Source: Sphingomonas sp. IC081
GTDB taxonomy: Bacteria; Pseudomonadota; Alphaproteobacteria; Sphingomonadales; Sphingomonadaceae
Direction: 5' to 3'
DNA length: 64,000 nt
Assembly (NCBI RefSeq): GCF_006874585.1
Contig: NZ_CP029761.1
Location: 1,561,001-1,625,000 of the forward strand
A program made the translations under genes and the position numbers. The notes beneath the pieces are model-generated. The model was not told where the DNA came from. It saw nothing but the letters and a program-made list of their open reading frames with translations, and ran no database searches. Positions 59,479 through 64,000 of the stretch are shown here, piece by piece (position 1 is the first letter of the stretch; the number at the start of each line of letters is the position of its first letter).

Positions 59479-60333
59479 ATGACTACTGAATCAAGAATTG
59501 AAAGCGTTACTGAATACATTAATGAAATAGCTAAACTGAGCAAGCGATCAACATCTATCCATACATTTCGCGGACAACGAAACTCAAAGTGGTTAGACAA
59601 TCCCGGATTACTCAGAGAAAATTCAAAACTTCTCACCCATGAATACAGCGCAATTAGAGACCTGCATTCCATCCACCCACAGGAGTTCAGTCAAGATTTA
59701 AATATGTTTGATCGACTCGTGCGAATGCAGCACTACGGCCTTCCTACGAGATTAATGGATGTATCTTCAAACCCGCTAGTCGCCCTATTCTTTGCCACGG
59801 AGCCATCTCGCTCTAAACATGGAGATATCGACGGGCGAGTGATTATCTACGACGTGCCCAAAAGTCGCCGTAAGTATTTTGATAGCGATAGCGTATCTTG
59901 CGCCGCCAACCTTGCAAATCTGACGGATGAAGAAAAATCTGAACTTCTCAGAAATGAAGAAATGGAATTAGATGATTTCAACAAACTAAGATCGTGCGAC
60001 AGGCTTTTGCAGTTTATCAGAGCGGAAAAACCCCACTTTCGTCCAATAATTAACCCGAAGGATTTAATAAAGGGGTTCTACGTTACGCCAAAAATGCAAA
60101 ATAGCCGAATAATCGCACAGCATGGTGCATTCATAATTTTTGGCCTCAAAGTCGTTCGAGTTAGAGGGAATAGCAAATCACCGGACACGATCTCTCGCAC
60201 TATGATCGACATTCCCCAATCAGCGAAAGCACCAATCCGGCGCGAGTTGGACGGACTGGGCATAAACGGCAGCACATTGTTCCCTGAACTATCTCACGCA
60301 GCCAGTGAAATCGTGCGCAGATACAGCCAGTAA
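59479..60333 (+). CDS. FRG-domain protein, candidate defence/superinfection gene
   Basis: 284 residues. The FRG domain is clear: TSIHTFRGQRNSKWLDNPGL with the Phe-Arg-Gly motif, and RMQHYGLPTRLMDVSSNPLV followed by ALFFATEP. FRG proteins are predicted nucleotide- or ADP-ribose-related enzymes found in several antiphage contexts; the biochemical activity is not established. The start is fixed by GAGG 7 nt before the ATG. Base composition is far richer in A+T than the neighbours, and the gene faces away from terS, as expected of a moron acquired separately. Confidence 0.85.
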   Translation: MTTESRIESVTEYINEIAKLSKRSTSIHTFRGQRNSKWLDNPGLLRENSKLLTHEYSAIRDLHSIHPQEFSQDLNMFDRLVRMQHYGLPTRLMDVSSNPLVALFFATEPSRSKHGDIDGRVIIYDVPKSRRKYFDSDSVSCAANLANLTDEEKSELLRNEEMELDDFNKLRSCDRLLQFIRAEKPHFRPIINPKDLIKGFYVTPKMQNSRIIAQHGAFIIFGLKVVRVRGNSKSPDTISRTMIDIPQSAKAPIRRELDGLGINGSTLFPELSHAASEIVRRYSQ

Positions 60334-60627
60334 CCCCCTTGCCTGATCCGAAAAATAACTTGCGGAAATGCGGCGTCGCGTGCGTGACTTGGCGGCCGGT
60401 TTCCCAGACGCACGTTTTCGTGATCGAACCACCCCCTCCCCGAGGGTCTCGACCACGATCCGCCCCCGATGGGGCATCCTCCGGTCGGTCGGAATGCGCC
60501 TCGACCGACCGGGTGAGGTCGAGAGGTGACGACCTGACATTCTATTTAGTCAACGAGATCGGGGGCGCGTCATAACCGAAAATATGTTCGATGAAGATCA
60601 TAGCCAGCCGCTGGTTAGACCACACGC
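60334..60627. other. Non-coding region with an 11-bp hairpin
   Basis: Between the FRG and PH-SHOCT genes. A perfect dyad CCGGTCGGTCG / CGACCGACCGG at 60481-60512 has a 10-nt loop and no T run. TATTTAG at 60543-60549 is a weak copy of the phage motif on the minus strand. An 83-aa minus-strand frame (60289-60540) is Arg/Ser-rich, overlaps the FRG end and is not called. Confidence 0.45.
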
Positions 60628-61114
60628 TTATATTCGCGCGAGTATTTCAGCCTTCTTTTGCGCGAATTCCTCTTCGGTCAGGATTCCCTTTTTCTTCAGG
60701 TCGTCCAACTTATGAAGCAATTCGACGAGATCGCCTGCTCCAGCATCAGCCTCATCGTCGTCCTCAAAGCCGTCATCGAGATCGTCATACAGGCCATCAT
60801 TGATCATACCGACAGCAATTTGCAGATGGCGCGCCACCCGCTCACAGGCAACTTTCTCATTTGAAGTGAGTGAGAGGACATCGTTGCCAGTGAAAAGCTT
60901 GAGACTATACCATAGCAAACCCTTGCGGGCCTCAATCGAATTGATCTTACTCAATGGCCATGGCTCAATAGCTTCAGTAAGCAAGCCGCTCCTGTAATAA
61001 ACAAACCTTCGATCAGTCAGTACCGCAATCCCCTCGAAGACATCATTTTGCCTTAATGCCGGAGACCAGCTTATAATCTGTTCGTCATGAGCGAGATGAT
61101 ATGTTTTGAATGCC
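60628..61114 (-). pseudogene. PH-domain/SHOCT protein, 3' part cut off by IS21
   Basis: The remaining ~160 residues hold a bacterial PH-like domain (DEQIISWSPALRQNDVFEGI, AVLTDRRFVYYRSGLL, PLSKINSIEARKGLLWYSLK), an acidic linker (YDDLDDGFEDDDEADAGAG) and a C-terminal SHOCT hairpin (LVELLHKLDDLKKKGILTEE). The 5' end runs into IS21; the apparent TTG start at 61131 is IS sequence. The segment joins in frame to the open frame at 63616-64000. Confidence 0.75.
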
Positions 61115-61219
61115 TGAGAACGGCGGAGCAATATTCGGCCACGCTAGCGGCGGGATAGTCCCGCTGCGGGCGGCGTAAAAGTCGTCCACCTTGAAGCCTT
61201 TCTGCCAAGTCAGGGAGGT

Positions 61220-62728
61220 GTGGGGATCTACAGCGTGGAACTTTATCTTCAGGTCCGTTTGGCTTGCGCGGATGGCATGAGCCAACGGGCGGCGGCGAAG
61301 CGTTTCAATGTGTCGCGCGATACGGTGCGCAAGATGCTGTCATTTTCATCGCCACCGGGTTACCGGCGTCAGTCTGTACCGCAGCGCCCGAAGTTGGACG
61401 GGTTTGTGGCGATCATCGATGGATGGCTTGAAGGGGACCGCAGTGTCCCACGCAAGCAGCGCCATACGGCGAAGCGGGTATTTGACCGTTTGCGCACCGA
61501 GCATGGTTTCACCGGCGGCTATACGATCATCAAGGATTACATCCGCGAGCGCGAGCAGCGCAGCCGGGAAATGTTCGTGCCACTGGCGCACCCGGCGGGA
61601 GATGCGCAGGCCGATTTCGGGGAAGCTCTGGTGGAGATCGGCGGGGTCCTGCAGAAAGCCTACTTCTTCGCGCTCGATCTGCCGCACAGTGATGCCTGCT
61701 ATGTGCGGGCCTATCCGGCGGCAGTGGCGGAGGCCTGGGTGGACGGTCACGTTCATGCCTTCGCGTTCTTCGGGGCGGTGCCGCGATCGATCGTCTACGA
61801 CAACGACCGCTGTCTTGTGGCGAAGATCCTGCCAGACGGCACGCGCAAGCGTGCTACGCTGTTCAGCGCTTTCCTGTCGCATTACGTGATCCGCGACCGC
61901 TATGCCCGCCCGGGCAAGGGGAACGAGAAAGGCAATGTGGAAGGGCTGGTTGGTTACTGCCGCCGCAATTTCATGGTGCCGATCCCGAAGTTCCCGACCT
62001 GGGAGGCCTTCAACATGTGGCTGGAGGAGCAATGCCGCAAGCGCCAGCAGGACAAGGTGCGCGGACAGAGCGAGACGATCGGTGAGCGCTTGCAACGCGA
62101 TCTCGCGGCCATGCAGCCTCTGCCCGCTACACCCTTCGAAGCCTGCGATCAGGCGGGCGGGCGGGTCTCCTCGCAATCCCTGGTGCGCTACAGGACCAAC
62201 GATTATTCGGTTCCGGTGGCCTGGGGCCATCAGGAAGTCTGGATCAGGGCCTATGTCGATGAGGTGGTGGTCGGCTGCCGCAGCGAAGTCATCGCCCGTC
62301 ATCCTCGTTGCTATGCCCGCGAGGAGGTTATCTTCAACCCGCTCCACTATCTCCCGCTGATCGAGCAGAAGATCAACGCATTCGACCAGGCCGCGCCTTT
62401 GCAGGGCTGGGATTTGCCCGAAGCGTTCACGACACTGCAGCGGCTGATGGAAGGGCGCATGCACAAACATGGCAGGCGCGAATATGTGCAAGTGCTGCGC
62501 CTGCTGGAAACGTTCGCCATCGCCGATCTCCAGGCGGCGGTGGAACAGGCCATCGCCCTTGGCGCCATCGGCTTCGATGCCGTCAAGCACCTCGTCCTGT
62601 GCCGGGTCGAACGCGTACCGCCCAGGCTCGACCTGGACGTCTATCCCTTCCTGCCACGCACAACGGTCGAGAAGACTTTTGCCAGAGCCTATCTGAGCCT
62701 GCTCTCCGACAGGCAGGAAGCCGCATGA
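61220..62728 (+). CDS. istA: IS21 transposase IstA
   Basis: 502 residues. Helix-turn-helix (QRAAAKRFNVSRDTVRKMLS), DDE integrase core (AGDAQADFGEALVEIGG, SIVYDNDRC, GNEKGNVEGLVGYCRRNFMV) and a C-terminal Mu-transposase-type domain (YSVPVAWGHQEVWIRAYVDE). The stop overlaps istB by 4 bp (ATGA). Confidence 0.95.
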   Translation: MGIYSVELYLQVRLACADGMSQRAAAKRFNVSRDTVRKMLSFSSPPGYRRQSVPQRPKLDGFVAIIDGWLEGDRSVPRKQRHTAKRVFDRLRTEHGFTGGYTIIKDYIREREQRSREMFVPLAHPAGDAQADFGEALVEIGGVLQKAYFFALDLPHSDACYVRAYPAAVAEAWVDGHVHAFAFFGAVPRSIVYDNDRCLVAKILPDGTRKRATLFSAFLSHYVIRDRYARPGKGNEKGNVEGLVGYCRRNFMVPIPKFPTWEAFNMWLEEQCRKRQQDKVRGQSETIGERLQRDLAAMQPLPATPFEACDQAGGRVSSQSLVRYRTNDYSVPVAWGHQEVWIRAYVDEVVVGCRSEVIARHPRCYAREEVIFNPLHYLPLIEQKINAFDQAAPLQGWDLPEAFTTLQRLMEGRMHKHGRREYVQVLRLLETFAIADLQAAVEQAIALGAIGFDAVKHLVLCRVERVPPRLDLDVYPFLPRTTVEKTFARAYLSLLSDRQEAA

Positions 62729-63492
62729 GCGATCAGGCCCCGGAGCTTCTTCTCGCTCATCATCTCAAGGCACTCAAGTTGCCTACGTGCCTGCGAGAGC
62801 ATCACAAGCTCGCGCGGCAATGTGCCGCCGAAGGCGTCGATCATATCCGCTTCCTCGCCCGTCTCGTCGAGATGGAAATGATCGACAGGGAGCGTCGTAT
62901 GGTCGAGCGGCGTATCAAGGCCGCGCGCTTCCCCGCCGTCAAAAGCCTCGACAGCTTCGACTTCACCGTCATCCCCAGGCTCAACAAGATGCAGGTGCTT
63001 GAGATGGCGCGCTGCGAGTGGATCGAGCGGCGTGAGAACGCCATCGCTCTGGGGCCATCTGGCACCGGAAAGACGCACGTAGCGTTGGGGCTCGGACTGG
63101 CAGCATGCCAGAAAGGGCTGTCGGTGGGCTTCACCACTGCGGCGGCGCTGGTCAGCGAAATGATGGAGGCGCGCGACGAGCGGCGTCTCCTGCGCTTCCA
63201 GAAGCAGATGGTCGGATACAAACTGCTCATCATCGACGAACTGGGCTTCGTACCGCTCTCCAAGACCGGCTCCGAACTGCTGTTCGAGCTGATTTCCCAG
63301 CGTTACGAACGCGGCTCCACCTTGATCACCAGCAACCTGCCCTTCGACGAATGGACCGAAACCTTCGGATCCGAGCGTCTCACAGGCGCGCTCCTCGATC
63401 GCCTGACCCATCACGTCAGCATCCTCGAGATGAATGGCGAAAGCTATCGCCTCGCTCACAGCCGGGCCCGCAAGGCCAAAACCAAACCCTGA
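62725..63492 (+). CDS. istB: IS21 helper ATPase IstB
   Basis: 255 residues of AAA+ fold: Walker A ALGPSGTGKTHVALGLG (the usual first Gly is preceded by Leu), Walker B LLIIDELGFVPLS, sensor STLITSNLPFDEW and arginine region GALLDRLTHHVSILEM. It helps IstA choose and process targets. Intact. Confidence 0.95.
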   Translation: MSDQAPELLLAHHLKALKLPTCLREHHKLARQCAAEGVDHIRFLARLVEMEMIDRERRMVERRIKAARFPAVKSLDSFDFTVIPRLNKMQVLEMARCEWIERRENAIALGPSGTGKTHVALGLGLAACQKGLSVGFTTAAALVSEMMEARDERRLLRFQKQMVGYKLLIIDELGFVPLSKTGSELLFELISQRYERGSTLITSNLPFDEWTETFGSERLTGALLDRLTHHVSILEMNGESYRLAHSRARKAKTKP

Positions 63493-63503
63493 AAATCAAG
63501 CCA

Positions 63504-63556
63504 ATGCCGGGGGGAGTGGCCCTCGGGCTACGCCCTCACGCCACTCCCCCCGGCAT
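63504..63556 (+). terminator. 17-bp hairpin after istB
   Basis: ATGCCGGGGGGAGTGGC and GCCACTCCCCCCGGCAT pair perfectly over 17 bp around a 19-nt loop that has its own GGGC/GCCC stem. No T run follows, so it may act as an mRNA-stabilising or transcription-blocking structure and not a classical terminator. Confidence 0.5.
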
Positions 63557-63615
63557 GTAACACGATGGTCTGGTTTTACGCCGCCCAATGGCCGACTTTT
63601 GCTCCGCCGTTGACA

Positions 63616-64000
63616 TCGAAGATTTCGTCCCTGACATTCATGCGCGAAACGGCCTCCATCTTCTCATGATATTTCTGTTCCTCATTAATTCGATCAAAAA
63701 TACTGGCATCCATGCCTGACGGCATAAAATAATTAGTTGGCGAAATAGACGAAACGCCAACATTAAGGCCACCGGTTACACCAGACGCATAGACTTCCTT
63801 TATCGCAGCTTCCGCCGCAGCCATCGCCTCGGCCTCTCGCTTGCTCCGTACTTCGGACATGAATTCGTTGCCGCGCTTCTTCCACTTGTCCTGCAACCTA
63901 CGGATTTCCGCGTCATTGAGCGGCCCGCAACCCTTCCTAGCTGCGGCAGCAATGGAGATCGCCGGATCAGACAGCCTAAGAATCGCGATGGCCCTCAGGC
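63616..64000 (-). pseudogene. PH-SHOCT protein, N-terminal part, cut off by IS21 and by the window edge
   Basis: The frame is open to the right edge, so the true start is outside. Visible residues are charged and helical (LNDAEIRRLQDKWKKRGNEF, MSEVRSKREAEAMAAAEAAI, FDRINEEQKYHEKMEAVSRM) and end at NVRDEIFD where IS21 begins; the last residues to the stop at 63576 are IS sequence. Joined to 61114 the frame continues as RDEIFEAFKTYHLAHDEQ, so both parts probably come from one gene. Confidence 0.6.

Larger units (their letters stand above)
61115..63615 (+). mobile_element. IS21-family element, 2501 bp
   Basis: Ends begin TGAGAACGGCGGAGCAA (left) and TGTCAACGGCGGAGCAA (complement of right), starting with TG as in IS21. 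A second internal repeat GGGCGGCGTAAAA occurs near both ends, like the multiple end repeats of IS21. istA and istB are intact. No target repeat is visible next to the proposed ends. Confidence 0.82.

Noticed and set aside
60289..60540. 83-codon minus-strand frame after a TAAATA sequence, between FRG and PH-SHOCT genes
   Set aside because: Overlaps the FRG 3' end by 45 bp, is Arg/Ser-rich and contains a perfect hairpin; the motif spacing (2 nt) differs from the others. Kept only as a weak possibility.

Overview
The window looks like a chromosome segment of a high-GC sphingomonad (Novosphingobium/Sphingobium type, Alphaproteobacteria). The evidence is two large TonB-dependent receptors, a Rieske oxygenase with a BetI-like TetR regulator, Tat-exported phosphatases and the overall codon use. 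The genus is an inference. About 25 kb of ordinary chromosome is followed by at least 39 kb of an integrated, IS-riddled prophage that runs off the right edge.

Host part (1-25 kb). The 3' end of a sulfotransferase gene, a TonB receptor and an amino-acid permease lie on the plus strand. A TetR regulator diverges from a Rieske oxygenase/FAD oxidoreductase pair across a gap that holds a 20-bp palindrome. After an acyltransferase-3 membrane protein comes a minus-strand set of exported hydrolases (amidohydrolase, M20 peptidase, AcpA-like and PhoD-like phosphatases) ending in a second TonB receptor; this looks like a nutrient-scavenging locus. From 24.8 down to 17.7 kb an overlapping minus-strand operon encodes an SPFH-SHOCT protein, two DUF4178 proteins, an unannotated 53-aa protein, DUF350, a membrane-fused spermidine synthase, an FAD amine-oxidase-like protein and SpeD. 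It looks like a membrane-linked polyamine system.

Junction (25.0-25.5 kb). The 3' half of a tRNA-Arg(CCU) gene with its terminator marks an attachment site. Its anticodon loop sits inside a perfect 10-bp inverted repeat, and short repeats beside it could be integrase arm sites. The intact tRNA and the integrase should lie beyond 64 kb.

Prophage (25-64 kb). The late genes of an HK97-type siphophage run leftwards: terS, terL, portal, protease, capsid, connectors, tail tube, tail chaperone with a -1 frameshift, tape measure, tail tip, fibre and two small membrane proteins. Six insertion sequences interrupt the element: two IS5-type elements back to back, two IS66, one IS1380 and one IS21. One IS66 splits terL, so the phage should not be able to package DNA. 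The other splits a BamE-like gene, and the IS21 splits a PH-SHOCT gene. Cargo genes include an AT-rich FRG-domain gene next to terS and three small plus-strand genes.

The most unusual signal is a heptamer, ATAAATA (CTAAATA in two cases), 4-8 nt before the start codon of many phage genes with no clear Shine-Dalgarno sequence in between. Before the capsid and tail-tube genes it lies 32-33 nt upstream and is followed by a leader with GGAG/AGGAG. This pattern suggests dedicated late promoters, most of which would make leaderless or nearly leaderless mRNAs.
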